Of a stretch of DNA of 64,000 nucleotides, positions 44,045-55,711 are shown in pieces (positions within the stretch are counted from its first letter, which is position 1; each line of letters starts with the position of its first letter). A program made the translations under genes and the position numbers. The notes under the pieces are model-generated. The model saw nothing but the letters and a program-made list of their open reading frames with translations, made no database searches and was not told the DNA's origin. Source of the DNA: Tetradesmus obliquus (lineage: Eukaryota > Chlorophyta > Chlorophyceae > Sphaeropleales > Scenedesmaceae); assembly GCA_030272155.1 (NCBI GenBank), contig CP126191.1:4610501-4674500 (forward strand). Reading direction: 5' to 3'.

Positions 44045-46982
44045 TAGCGCCAGGGATCACCCTGTTCCTACATGCATCCATGTGTGGTGTGCTGCTGCAG
44101 GTGGAGCCTAGCCGCGTGCGCTGCGGCCACAAGTGCAGGGGCTACACAGTGGATGAGGCTGCTGGGCATGTGGCGGTGCACTTCAAGGACAAGCCCGACA
44201 TCAAGTGAGTTGAGGGATGATGCTGGCTTGTGAATAACACATTGCTTGCACACACCAGTGGCGCTGCTGCCGCCGATATCAATCAGGTCAACCTCCGTAG
44301 TCAAATCAGGTTGTGCTGGGCAATGCCAACTGCTGAAGCGATGGCGGTGTACATCTGCAGCACCAAGATGGCGTCAGTGTGTCTGCACAGCTTAGGGTTG
44401 ACACCGCTGTGCGGTGCTTGCTGCAGGGCGCGGCTGGTGATTGGCGCAGATGGCGTGCGCTCAGTCATCCGCAGCAGCATGTGCCCCAGTGACCCAGGGC
44501 CCCGCTTCCTGGTGAGCCCGCCAGCCAAATGCTGCAGCTGCGCTGTTGAAAAGCATGTTCTTTGAACTCAAGCCAACTGCTGTTGTTGGGAAGCACAGGT
44601 GCACAAGATGCAAAGTGACTGCATCACACTGGCGATGCGCATGTTCAAGATGCCTAGCCCAACTTGTACAAGCTGCTCCAGTTGCGCCAAGCAGCATTGC
44701 CTGTACACTGAGAGTTACCTCTCAGCACACACGTGCTAAGCACACTGACGGCTGACGCTGCCGCTGCTGCTTCTGCTGCTGCTGTCAGGGCTACATGAAT
44801 TGGAACGCTGTGAGGCATGTGCCAGGTGAGTGCGCCAAGGACTGTGTCCCTCACATGAATGATGCCAAGCCCTCACTGCTCTGGCAGCTTGCTATGCTCC
44901 AAACACCAGGGGGCATAGAGTTAGAGTTGACACCTGTGTGCTGCATGATGCAAGAGGCGAAACATCTCAGACAGTCACTTGTCGGTGCTGCAACTGTTAG
45001 TGTTCTTGTGGTTGATGTCTTTGCTGATGCAGGTTGGTGTATACACAACAGGTTGCAACGTCTATCTGGCAGCACCCAGCCTGCAGCTGAACAGCACGTG
45101 TCTTTCTGCCTGGCTCATTGTTGTGTGCACGTGTTATCCCTGCTTGCAGGCAGCAGCTCGGCCGCTGGCAGTGACGTCATCAAAACCATCCGTGACAGCA
45201 AGACAGACTTCTCCGTCATGGTCTACATCATCAACGCAGGCTGCGACTACCAGTTTTGGCAGGTGCGGCTGCGGCAGCCAACACACAGCAAAGCATGCAG
45301 TGCGGCCTCTGCTTTGACATGCAGCAGCAGATATGAGACATCGCAGCAGCATGCGACTGGCCTGGGGACTCAACAGCGCTCAACATGTGTCATGCATTTG
45401 CAGCCTTGCATGCATATGGTATGCGCATATGGTTTTCTGCGTTCACCACAGCACGTTCTGTGCAGTTGTTTGTTGCTTGGTGGCCACCATCCCACGCAGC
45501 AGCTGTTGCGCCCACTGCTGCCCCACCCGCAGGTGCGCATGACCAGCGCCAGCCCCTGCTTCACCAACGGCGGCAGTGGCGGTGGAGGCGTGCCCGGCAG
45601 CAAGGCGCGCGTGATGCAGCGGCTGCAGCAGCTGGGCTGGCAGGACATCATGCAGGTGCGGCTGGCGCATGGCAGTACAGTTTGCGTGTGGCTCCGCATG
45701 CAGAGATGCTCAAACCATTTGCTTTCTGCAGCAATGTCTCTTGTCTACCACTGCCATGCCAAGCAGTTGCGGCCGCCCGCTGTACACTCTGCACCTACCT
45801 TTGAGCTGCCGTGCAACATGTTCCTACAACTGCCTGCCTGCTTGCAGGAAGTTGAGGCCACTGATGAGTCAGCCATCTACGAGCGAGCCATGTGGGACAG
45901 GCTGCCGCTGCCTGCCTGGTCGGCTGCCGGTGGTCACGTGGTGCTGCTGGGTGACGCAGCACACGCGATGTACTCGGGGCCGGGCCAGGGCGCGCGCACT
46001 GCTTTTGAGGACGCGCACCAGATGTTCCTGGCCATCAAGCAGCACTGGCCCAACCCAGCAGCCATTGCAGCGCAGTATGAGGTGTGTGCATCCGGCGGCT
46101 GAGAAATGTCATGACAAGCGCGCAGGCAAACACATGCATGATGCTGGGTTGCAGTGCTTGCATTTTTTCAGGGTAGCTTCCTCCGGGTAACACCATATCT
46201 GCAGCCTGCTGTGTTGCCGCACCAGCAGCATGATACTGTATCGCACTGGCTAGTCGTCAAGGCAGCTTGTGATTCTTGCAGGCACTGCTATGTTTCAACA
46301 CAACTACCCTCACCTTGCGTCGTCACAGCCACCTCATCACAACCCAGTACTGCTGCTGCCCCGCAGGAGGCGCGCGTGCACCGTGCCAGCATCATCCAGA
46401 ACTACGCCGCAGGCATGGCCAACCTTGCTGGCCTGTCCAGTGACATCAACGCCTTCTGGCAGCAGCTGCACCCCGACACGCCTGACGCTGACGGCCGCAC
46501 GGAGCGCTTCAGGGAGTTCCAGGTGCGGCGATGTGCTGTGCGTGCATGGCGGCATCCTGCATTTTGACAACACTTGTCACAGGATGTTTTGGAGTGTGCC
46601 TAGGTTTATCTGCAGTGCTGTGAATATTGTGGCTGCTGGTGTGTGGTTACCAAAGCAGCCGTCTTCCAGCATGCAAACGCTGCCGCTTGTCAGCAACTGG
46701 CCAGTTCGCATCAAATACTCTGCTGATGACCTTACACCTGCAGCTGCTCGTAGGAGTATTGCCTGACGAATACACTGACTACCTTTGCGCTTTGTGTTGC
46801 GTGCATCCGCCTGTGTGCAGCTGTGGCTGAACAGCTACCCGGAGAAGATGCACGGCCTGCCAGGCAGCAAGTACACCAGCCCCGAGGCGCTCAAGGCCTT
46901 TGTGGAGCACTGCGCGGCAGCAACAGCGCAGCACAGCGCCAGCCAGCAGCACATGCCCAGCAGCAAGATCTCCTGCGCGTGA
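43071..46982 (+). CDS. FAD-dependent monooxygenase (PHBH/UbiH fold)
   Basis: Ten exons join in phase (466 aa): 43071-43312, 43646-43790, 44101-44204, 44427-44511, 44789-44825, 45150-45262, 45533-45655, 45848-46081, 46367-46522 and 46821-46982. Group A flavin monooxygenases hydroxylate or epoxidise aromatic or isoprenoid substrates with NAD(P)H and oxygen. The three family signatures are present: the ADP-binding FDVLIVGGGLGGLALAVGL, the DG motif RLVIGADGVRSVIRSSM, and the GD motif VVLLGDAAHAMYSGPGQGA. TIRWGATQRVLAEL is the usual helix before the second sheet. The sequence after the GD motif (HRASIIQNYAAGMANLAGLS) and the Ser-rich C-terminus are less typical. No clear transit peptide precedes the FAD motif, so a cytosolic enzyme is likely. 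The substrate cannot be told from the sequence. Confidence 0.92.
44002..44043 (+). repeat. (CAG)14 triplet repeat in an intron of the FAD monooxygenase
   Basis: Fourteen CAG units lie in the intron before exon 3, about 57 bases upstream of the acceptor at 44100. Unlike most tracts here, the sense strand is CAG rather than CTG. Confidence 0.9.
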
Positions 46983-47965
46983 CGAGAGTTGGTTTGAAGA
47001 TGGTGCATCAGCTTGTCAAGCTGCTGCAGCTGGCTGTGTTGTGCTTGGTGGGTCGAAGCTGCATGTTTATGCAGCATCCAGCAGCTGAGTACGCGTATGC
47101 AGTTGTGCTCCGTTACAACTGTTGGCTGTACTGCGTAGCTGACCATGGGACGCTGATATGGTACTCTACCGTGGCCAGCAGTCACAATAGAAAATCTTCA
47201 ACAAGCATACATTTGACAGCCTGGAGTGTCATGCCAAGGACAACGGCGTGCACTTGCGCACATCAAAGGTGATCTACAAGAAGATGGCCGGCGTGCATGC
47301 GCAGCCTGCAACTTTTGTGCTTCCTTGGGCTTGGAGGGGGCCAATGTCCCGGACAGGGCCTGGCATCTGCATCCTGGTGCCTGGGGTGCTTCCAGCGCCG
47401 CGTTTGTGGGTATCTGCAGTGGCGCTTGCGTGCGGGCTATTGGCGGGCTGTGACACCTCCTCTTGCATGCACTGCATGGATGATTCAGCTTAATGTCCCT
47501 GCAGGGCCCTGAATGGTCACATCATGTGCACTGTTGTATATGTTGCACAAGAAAATCGTATGCGTACACAGCCAGGAATCATCACTAGTGCAGTACTGCA
47601 GAAGTTGTTGTAGATGCATTCACAGCAAATGCTGTGATGCTGGACTTTGACAGCATCAGCCTAATGGACGCTACTAGCCGGGCCCTATGGCACACGGTTT
47701 GCAGGTAAGCGGCGGTGATGGCATTGTACATCATGCATCAACTGATGACCTTACAGCTGTGGGTTGAGCAACCGCAAATCAAAGCTGTACCCAGATGCAA
47801 AACCCACAAGTTCATGTAACAACCGATATCAGAGCGCATGCGCGTCTCTCCGGGGGGGTGTCCCATCGGCAAACTTTCTACGCGCGTGTACATACATGTC
47901 GTGTTGCAGTTGTGTTACCAAGCACAGTTGTTTGAGATAGCCCCACCACACAGCACCAGGCAACC
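46983..47965. other. Convergent intergenic region between the FAD monooxygenase and the helical-protein gene
   Basis: It should contain both 3' UTRs. A TGTAA motif on the plus strand at 47815 and one on the minus strand at 47751-47755 are the only signals noticed. Confidence 0.5.
47751..47755 (-). promoter_or_regulatory. Candidate TGTAA polyadenylation signal of the helical-protein gene
   Basis: Read on the minus strand, it lies about 210 bases beyond the stop codon at 47966-47968. Confidence 0.35.
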
Positions 47966-50212
47966 TCATCGCTGCTGCTGCTGCTCCTCCGTGGCGCCGC
48001 TGCCACTGAAGATGCTGCCCAGGTACTCAGCATCTCTGTCTCCGCGGCTCTGCCCCTGCAGCGACACGCAGCTCAGCGCAAGGTCAGAATTGCTCTGCAG
48101 CAGCTGCAACGGGCTGCAGCTTGCCCCAAACAGGCGCTGCAGCTCTGCCAGCACCTCCTGCAGGGCAGCTGGGTCCAGCAGCATGGGCGCGGCATCCAGC
48201 AGGGCGGAGGGACTGCTGGCTCCTGCCAGCAGGTTGTGCACCTGCAGCCAGAGCAGCCAGCAGACTGTTTGTTATGGCAAACCGCAGATGAACAGCAGCT
48301 TGGCTACCAAGTGCGTGACAGCACTCCAGCCTGCACAACGCCCCGCCTACACTCAGCAGTAGGTTGAGGCCAACTGCACAGCGCCTCAACTGCATTGAGC
48401 AGTGAGTTGCTACATGCTGTTGTGATCCCGCCTTGCAAGCTGTTACTGCAATGTAGCTGTCCACATCTGTATGCTATACATGTGTTGGCTGGCAAACGCC
48501 ACAATGCATTTTCGCACTGCCAGGCACGCCTTGCCTGTTGCACAGCAGCCTCAAACTGGGGCAGGTCCAGCAGCAGGATGTGTGTGCACTCGGAGCACAG
48601 GCGTGACACGTTGGCCTCCGGAAACATGGATTTCAGCAGCAGCAATTTGCGTGCCACATCATCGACGCACAGCGCCAGCCTGACCTGTCCAGCACAGCAG
48701 CAGCAGCAGCAGCAGTTGATCAGAGCACCATCAGCAGGCTGCCAACATTGTCACAACACAGAAGGCTTCACAAAGAGCACATGTGCAGGTAGGTCTGCTC
48801 CCCGCAGCGGGATAGCAAGCCAGAAGTCAACCAGGTACAATGCTGCTGGAACTTGCGTGTTTGCTTTTGTGCTTAGTGCAGGTGCATGTGCTTTTGCGTT
48901 CAAGGTTTTGGCCGTATCTGGCCCTGGCTTGTGGGTTTGCACTCACTGGTCAGGAATCACCTAAGGTGGTTTGGGCGTGGCTCCCTCCTCTGGGTTCACC
49001 TCTTGCTAGAAAAACGTGTAATTGCTTGATTGTTTGCAGGTGCATGTCATCCTTTATGCTGCAGCAGAGCAACTATGCACGCTTGCAATGAAAGCTGTCG
49101 CTGATGTACTGGAGTTGACCAAGCCACACTGTCTGTCTGGTCAGCATTGCACAGGCAGGTCCCCCACCAGCCTGCACCAAGCATGCCTGCCAGCACACGC
49201 CGCTCATCACATCTGCTGGCTTCATTGCCTGCAGCCTTGCATCCATGTCGGGCAGCACATTCAGCAGCGCCTGCACACGCTCCAGCAGTTGGGCCTGCGG
49301 CACACCTGCCTCCTGGGCAACCACCTGGCAGCAGCCGCGCCATGTTGCACGAGGCACAGTGAAAGTGACGGTGCAGCTCATGACCCATTGCACAGCACAG
49401 CACAGCACAGCACAGCACAGCACAGCACAGCACAGCACAGCACAGCACAATACAGAACAGCACAGAACAGCACAGCAGGAGCAGTAAGAGCATTCAGACT
49501 GTACACAGGCCACGGCTGTATCAGCATACTGTTCAGGCAGTGCATGTGCAACGTGGCTAATCAGGTGAATGCGGTTCACCTGCACTGCAAGCTGCAGTTT
49601 CCTGTCATTGCTGAGCAGGTCAAGTGTCGTGTCAGGCCCCTGCATCAGGCAGTTCGGATACACAATTCCAGCAAGAAGTTGTTACATAATCAACATGCCC
49701 CATGTCCTGCCGCTGCACTGCTTCAAGCCATGCTGCTGTATGGAGCGCAACAATGTTGATGCAAGCATTGGTGCGGCAGTGTTGTTGCAAGTCAAATTGA
49801 AACACAATTGCCAGCAGCTGATCATGATGGCTTCTGCAATAGTTTCAACAACCGTCAGAGGTCAGGCACTGCAAGTTGCCTTTACAGGCAGACATCCACC
49901 CAGGCATTGGTCCATCCCAATGGATGACCCTCAGCTACAGCACATGCACACGTAGCGCTCGCGAGTGCTCATGTTTACCTGGACGATGTTTCCTAGTGCA
50001 TCAGTGTTCCTGGACAGCTTTTTTGTGTAGTAGTTGCCCAGCTGCCATGGAACCTGCTGCTGCTCCTGCTGCTGCTGGCCATCACTGCTGCCTGCTGCTG
50101 CATGCCTGGTGACGATCTGCCGGGCTGCTGCTGGCGTCAGTGGTGGTGCTGCTGCTGTGGTTGCTGCAATTGCCAGAGCAGTGGAGGTCTGCCAAGCAAG
50201 AAAGTGGCGCAT
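47966..50212 (-). CDS. Organelle-targeted alpha-helical protein of unknown function (mTERF-like pattern)
   Basis: Four minus-strand exons, all in phase 0, give 257 aa: 49979-50212, 49211-49324, 48535-48684 and 47966-48241. The intron after 48535 would have a GC donor (CAG|GCAAGG); no GT donor in that stretch keeps the frame. The N-terminus MRHFLAWQTSTALAIAATT, with Arg and Ala/Thr and no acidic residues, looks like a mitochondrial or plastid presequence. The body is helical, with leucine-rich units of about 35 residues: LLERVQALLNVLPDMDARL, ARKLLLLKSMFPEANVSRLC, LLAGASSPSALLDAAPMLL. The spacing resembles mTERF or related organelle RNA/DNA-binding helical repeats, but no diagnostic motif was recognised, so the function is open. 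The start may lie further upstream. Confidence 0.65.
49391..49480. repeat. CACAG pentanucleotide minisatellite
   Basis: Eleven perfect CACAG units at 49391-49445 are followed by degenerate units (CACAA, TACAG, AACAG, CACAG). The array lies within the first intron of the helical-protein gene, about 70 bases upstream in transcript order of the acceptor at 49325. On the sense strand it reads CTGTG. Confidence 0.92.
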
Positions 50213-50653
50213 TGCTCTACGTGAGGTTATGGCTTTGGATGAGCAGTAATCTGGGACCTGCACTGTGCAGCTGACAGCTACAGGGATGAGAATGCTTGGA
50301 ATGGCTTCTACAGAGGATTGCCAGTTCACACCACAGTCTTCTTGCCAGAAGGACATCAAAAGGCACCACCTGGGCACAACTGCGGAGCATCACGGCAGCT
50401 TATCTGAATCTTTGGGTGTGCAACCAAAAATGCAGTTGGAGGGCTTTGGCAGTTACTCCAGGTTTTAGCTGTCACGCACTGAAACTCTTCGATGTGTGCG
50501 TGCTGCTCACACGTACCTTTCCAACTCTTTGCAAGCACTTTCTCAATCTCAGTCTGAGTCGCGGCGTTACTCGCTGCGTGAGCGGGGTCGTGATTGTTGA
50601 GCGCCCGGCTTTTCTTCCTTTGTCTTGGCATCGCAATTGCAAACACCAGCATC
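50213..50653. promoter_or_regulatory. Divergent promoter region between the helical-protein and ADF genes
   Basis: This spacer of 441 bases separates outward-facing start codons. It should hold both promoters; no core motif is assigned. Confidence 0.5.
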
Positions 50654-52823
50654 ATGGCGGATTTAGGTGCACTAAGATCCGCCAAGCAGGCGCTAGACGA
50701 GGGGCTCATTACGCCACAGGACTTTGATGTTGTGAAAGTGGCCTTCCTCAAGGCTCAGCAGATTAAGGCTGGCCTAGACGCTGGCTTTATTAGGCAGGGA
50801 GACTATGACAAAGCAGTTGACGCCTACATTCATGCCTTGGACTTTAACGTGATGGCTGCAATGCCATCACTGTCATCAGGAGGAGGCAGGCCTGCTGCTG
50901 CCGCAGCAGCACCAGCAACAGCGCCAATCGCCAATCACGTGCAGCAGCAGCAACAGCAGCAGCCCAACCCCATGGCAGCAGCTGCCTTTGGAGGCTCTAG
51001 GGGAACCTCACTGGCTGGTGCAGGCGCGGTGGGGTCCATGGGCGCCACAGTGCAGCTGCTGAACCAGGGCCGCAGCAGCGGCAGCGGCGCGCACGGCTTT
51101 GATGGCATGGCTTCCGGCCCGCTCAGCAACCAGACGTCAGTGTCGGAGGACGGCGGCATGCTGGATATCCCTGCAGACCTGCCAGACTACTGCAAGGGCG
51201 CAACAGCGGGCAAGGTGCGAGCCCTTGCAGGATTTCAACAGTGCAGCTGCACAGCAATGAGCCTTTGCAGGCGTTGCTGCATCCTGCAGGTTTGAGGTGG
51301 CTGTGACCACAATGTTATCCCCAGCCGGTGCATGAAACACGGTCTGCTGTCTGCTGCTGACTTGCAGAAATCCATGTCTGGCATCGCCATTGATGAGTCG
51401 TGCGTGAACCTGTTCATGCACATGAAGACACGCAAGCAGGTGGGCACGCCATCAGCATGACTTGCAGACACTGTTGGGCGTTGCCACTGCAACCTAGTAG
51501 AGTCAAATACAACAGCTCAGCAGGCGCTGCAGGGTGCGAATGTGTTAAAGTCTGTTGCGCTGTCAAAGCTGAGTTTCATCTGGCAGCTTGTGCAGTAGCA
51601 GCAGCAGCAGCTGGCGGCACTAGGATGCTAGCCGTGTCTGCTGGTCGGCCTTTGGGTTGGCTAGCACTTGCATGCGCCTGGCGGGTGCTAAGCTGATGAG
51701 TTCTGTGCTTCTGTGTGCCTGTGCTGCTTGCAGTACAAGTGGCTGATCTTCAAGGTTGACGACTCAGGCCGCACAGTGAGTTGCAGCTGCAGCAGCACCA
51801 GCACCAGCAGAAGTACGAGCAGCGGCAGCGCTTGACAGCTTGTGCTGAGCAGAAATAGCCAGGCGCAGTGCAGGCATGGTAATACACGGCTGTGACTGTC
51901 AGCGCAGGGCTTAAAGCATATGGCATATCTGCATGGCAGCAGCTCACCTAGGCACGCGTTGGTTGATGCACTTGCAGGAGGATTACGTAGAATGACAGTA
52001 TTGTATTTTTGAAGGCCTGATTTACCTGATGTCATTCTGGCTCTTTTGTGCTGTGCAGGTGGTGCCTGACAAGATCGGCGGGCAGTCCTCCTCCTACAAC
52101 GACTTTGTGTGCTCACTGCCAGACGGCCAGTGCAGATACGCGGGTGAGCACTGCTGCACTGCACTGCACTGCTGCTGGCCGCTGTTGCTGCCGCCGTGTA
52201 TGTCGAACCTCATGAAGCCACCGCCCGTGACTGCAGCACCACAGTTGCACCACAATGCCACCATAGCTTGGCTAATGCCTTTGCAACGTGCACATGCAAC
52301 AGCATGCAACCCTCGTCTGCCTGCTACTGCTGCTGCTGCTGCTGCAGTGTACGACTATGAGTACCGCAGCCCGGAGCGCGGTGCAACCAAGAAGATGGTC
52401 TTCCTGCTGTGGTGAGCACTGCAGCCCAGCAGCAGGCGCAGCCTGTGCAGCGCAGCTAGAAAGCCAATCCGCAGCACCACTGATGTGTTTTGCAGAACTC
52501 ATCCTCGTGTGACTCACATGCGTGGCGGCAGTTAACCACTGCACGCGTCAGCCTGATGCCACCTGATGATGACCTTGAGCTGTGTTTGCAGCAGCATGCA
52601 GAGCACACACTCGCAGCTGTCTCACTCGATTCGTTCCCGCAATTAATCCCGCAGGGCGCCGGACCACAGCGGCGTCAAGCCCAAGATGATGTACGCGTCC
52701 ACCAAGGACTTCTTCAAGGGCTTCCTGGACGGCATCGGCGCGGAGCTGCAGGCCTCAGAGCCCGCAGAGATCAGCGAGGATGAGATCCGGGAGCGCGTGC
52801 TGTCCAACATGACGCGCAAGTGA
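50654..52823 (+). CDS. ADF/cofilin with an N-terminal SHOCT-like extension
   Basis: Six exons join in phase: 50654-51214, 51368-51439, 51734-51775, 52059-52143, 52348-52411 and 52655-52823, giving 330 aa, more than twice the usual 140 aa of plant ADF. Residues from about 188 on are an ADF-homology domain: SMSGIAIDESCVNLF, YKWLIFKVDDSGRTVV, FVCSLPDGQCRYAVYDYEY, KKMVFLLWAPDHSGVKPKMMYASTKDFF-type blocks with the actin-binding long helix, and DGIGAELQASEP. Such proteins sever and depolymerise actin filaments. The 187-residue exon 1 begins MADLGALRSAKQALDEGLIT, two helical turns of the kind seen in SHOCT domains (ALDEGLITPQDFDVVKVAFL, then AGLDAGFIRQGDYDKAV), followed by an Ala/Gln/Ser/Gly-rich linker. 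The exon 1-2 junction keeps the frame, so the fusion is predicted as one protein. Confidence 0.88.
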
Positions 52824-54715
52824 GGGAGTGGAGCGTTGAGGTTGCAAGAGCAGCTGTGCGCAGCATAGCACGCAAGCGATGCAACGCGACGCTTTACGTT
52901 GCAAGTTCGGCGCCAGCCAGGCTGTGCTGAGCAACGTGGAGCGCAATAGAGGGACACGTGTGTGGCAGCGTGGCGCACGAGTGAGGTGATGTGTGGCTGT
53001 GTGGTGCCTGTGCTTGCTGCAGCTGGCGCGCCTACGGGGCGCTGCTGCTGGTGCAAGGTGCTGTGCTGCAGAGCAGCTCTAAGCAAGCAGTGCAGTGGCA
53101 CTGCCAGGTCGCCGCTAGTTAATGGGTCTCCTGCATGAGCAAGTCTGCTGAGCTGCTGGCAAGTGTGATGTCGGGTCCTCTTGCAATGTGTCACATTGTG
53201 TGGGGTGTGGTCGAGTCCTGGTGCAGCAAGCAGGGTTGAGTAGTTCTGTTTGTGGATTGCCTGTCCGCAGCAGAATTGACGCTATTGACGCCTGCTGCCA
53301 TTTGGCGTTGCCAAGAGCAGCTGTGAGTGGAGGCAGACATGGCTTCACCGGTGATATGGACTTTACACATCACGCTGTTGACTGAATGAGTGCACAGCGT
53401 CCTTGTATGCTGTGAACAAAGCACCGTTAGGTGCACCTGCCAAGTGAGTCAGGGCGGAGGAGCAAGGGGTAGGTTTGACTGACTGCATGGGAGCACTGGG
53501 GCATTGCAAGTGAGAATGACAAGAGATGAAGCCTCATGGCGTGGGTGCAGCTGCACCTGGTGGTTCCGCTGATGCATGTTTTCTGCGCGTTGCATTGTTT
53601 GTGTGCCTTTCTGCTTGTGGGTGTCAGCAGCTGCTGTTGTGTGCTGAATTTGCAGTGTCCAGCCAGGCCGCTGCACAGCATTTGAAAACCGGAGTGGGGT
53701 GCTGCATGTGCACTTCAGCGTGTACTACATTATATGGCTGCAGTTCTTGACTGCAGCTCAGGATTGTGGCCTTCCGCGTGCGCAGCTGGAATGCGCGGGG
53801 CCTGTGTGTTTCTGTGCTGCCAATGCTATGAAGGACTGGACGCCTGTCAGCAAGCCGCGGCTGCAGCTCATTGCAGTGGTTCTGGCAGACGTGCCACGAG
53901 ACCTGCCTGCGGCAGTGGAACGCGGCGCCAGTGGCGTCGTTGCTGTGTCTCTTATTTGGTAACAAGATTACTACAACTCCCAGGGTGTCATGTCCAGCAC
54001 ATGCAGAGAAAGCGCTGAATTTGGAACCCCAAATTGAATAGCCCCGCATGTCACGCATGCTAGCACGGCCAACGCTGGTCAGTGGCATGCGCATGTCAAC
54101 ACGCACGGTGGCCAGAGGTTGGCAGTCCACAGCTTGTGGAGTTGAACTCGTTTCTGGTTACCAGCAGCTGCAGGGGCAGACTCCCACCAGATGCATGGGA
54201 TGATTGGCTGGCCCCACACACAGACATGAAACACATTCACCAGGAGTTTAAAGGCATGGCCGCATACACAGACAGCATGTACAAGCATACAAATCCAGGG
54301 ACCAAGATGACAGGCTCAACTTTACAACGAACGGCACATTGGGCACAAAGAAGCAAGCCAAAGCAGAAACAGAAAGGACCAACACCTCCACAAAAGCATG
54401 CTTGCTGAGGGATACACAGCAACAAACAGGGCATCTACCGGCAGGTTTCACTCAAAGGCGGCGTGGACTGATAAGTGGCAATCTGCTACCACCACCACTT
54501 TATTGCTGCAAGCACTGTCAAACTGACAATACATAAGATGCAACAGACCAGGACATTACATAGTGCGGAAGGCTTTCGTGTGTGCGGGCTGCACAGACAC
54601 ATTGCGATCAGAAAACACGACCTTTAAACCATGCCAGCTGTCAAGCAAAATCAACTCTCAACAGTGCAGGAGACCTGCAGCGCATCATCTGCTCAAACTG
54701 CGCGTGGCCTGTGCA
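52824..54715. other. Convergent intergenic region between ADF and the unknown gene
   Basis: It should hold the 3' UTRs of both genes. Short frames such as 53699-53962 have no recognisable homology. Confidence 0.55.
54556..54560 (-). promoter_or_regulatory. Candidate TGTAA polyadenylation signal of the unknown gene
   Basis: Read on the minus strand, it lies about 155 bases beyond the stop codon at 54716-54718. Confidence 0.4.
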
Positions 54716-55711
54716 TCAGGCTGCAGAGCTGATGCTGGAGTGCACTACCCTGCACCGCCGCGTGTGTGCAAAGCTGCTGCTGCTGCCGCGGCCTGGCGCC
54801 TTGTCAGCTGTAATAAAGTCTGGCCGCTCCAGGAACACCTCCCAGTCTGCCATGCTCTGCGCCACGTTCACAGGCGGCACGGAGGCCTGTGCGGCGCTGG
54901 TGGAGCTGTTGCTGGCGCGCATGCCATCCGAGCCAAACAAAGTGATGGTGGAGCCGTGCTGCAGGCGCTGCAGCAGCTCGGCCTCGTGGCGCTGCAGGTC
55001 GGCCTCCCTGTACGAGAAGCGCTGTTGATTGGCCACCTGCACACATGCACATGGGTTTGCACAGCAACAGCAGGTCAGTACGTAGTTGCGGACTCCCCAG
55101 TTGCTGAGACACTAGTTGAAATTCAGTGGCATTGGCAGCTGCTGAACATTCTGCTTGTGCCATGCATGCGCTACAAGGGGCTGCTGTGTCCTGCATGTGC
55201 TGCCGCTTGACTTGTGTGGTGTGGCGCTCACCTGCTTCCACTTGAGCCGCCAAGACGTGAACTCGCGCCACGCTGCGTCTGTCGACTGCTCCTCAAAGAT
55301 AACAGACGGGTTGTAGCTGCTGAAGTTGTCCTGCCAGGACTGCTGCCTGCTGCTGAGTCGGCTGACTGCTGAGCCATCCAGGGACTTCCATTCGCCAGCG
55401 CCACTGCTATCAGAGCTAGCCAATTCTGAAGGTTGAGACATGCAGGACTCCTGGCTCGCAGCCCTGCAATCAGACTCAAGCATGCTGCCAGAGGCACTGC
55501 TGCTGCGCCTGTTGACGACCAGCGGAGCCTCAAGGTAAGCATCTGCCGTTGCGCTTGTGATGCTTGACTTGGACCTGGCAGCTGTGCAGCCGCACAGCCA
55601 GTGCCGCATCTCGCTACCCTGCTTGTTGCTGTGGTTGCTGGTGGCAAGGTACTGCGCCTTGCTGCTGCGGGGGCTCAGAGCCTGCTTAAAAGCTGCAGCC
55701 AGTTCTCTCAT
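54716..55711 (-). CDS. Protein of unknown function, 266 aa
   Basis: Two minus-strand exons join in phase 0: 55232-55711 and 54716-55036, from the ATG at 55709-55711. I do not recognise the family. The first half is Ser-rich and polar, starting MRELAAAFKQALSPRSSKAQ. Around the junction is a Trp-rich, basic and helical segment (WREFTSWRLKWKQVANQQRF), then a likely amphipathic helix (YREADLQRHEAELLQRLQHG) that could form a short coiled coil. The end has the less repetitive block MADWEVFLERPDFITADKAP, which looks constrained and may be the conserved core. No signal peptide or membrane segment is seen. It lies head to head with the ABCA gene, with a spacer of 752 bases. Confidence 0.6.

Noticed and set aside
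44795..46102. 435-codon plus-strand open frame
   Set aside because: It is several FAD monooxygenase exons read together with open introns. The intron parts have no similarity, and canonical splice sites flank the conserved blocks.
49391..49480. Possible CRISPR array
   Set aside because: The units are adjacent pentamers with no spacers.
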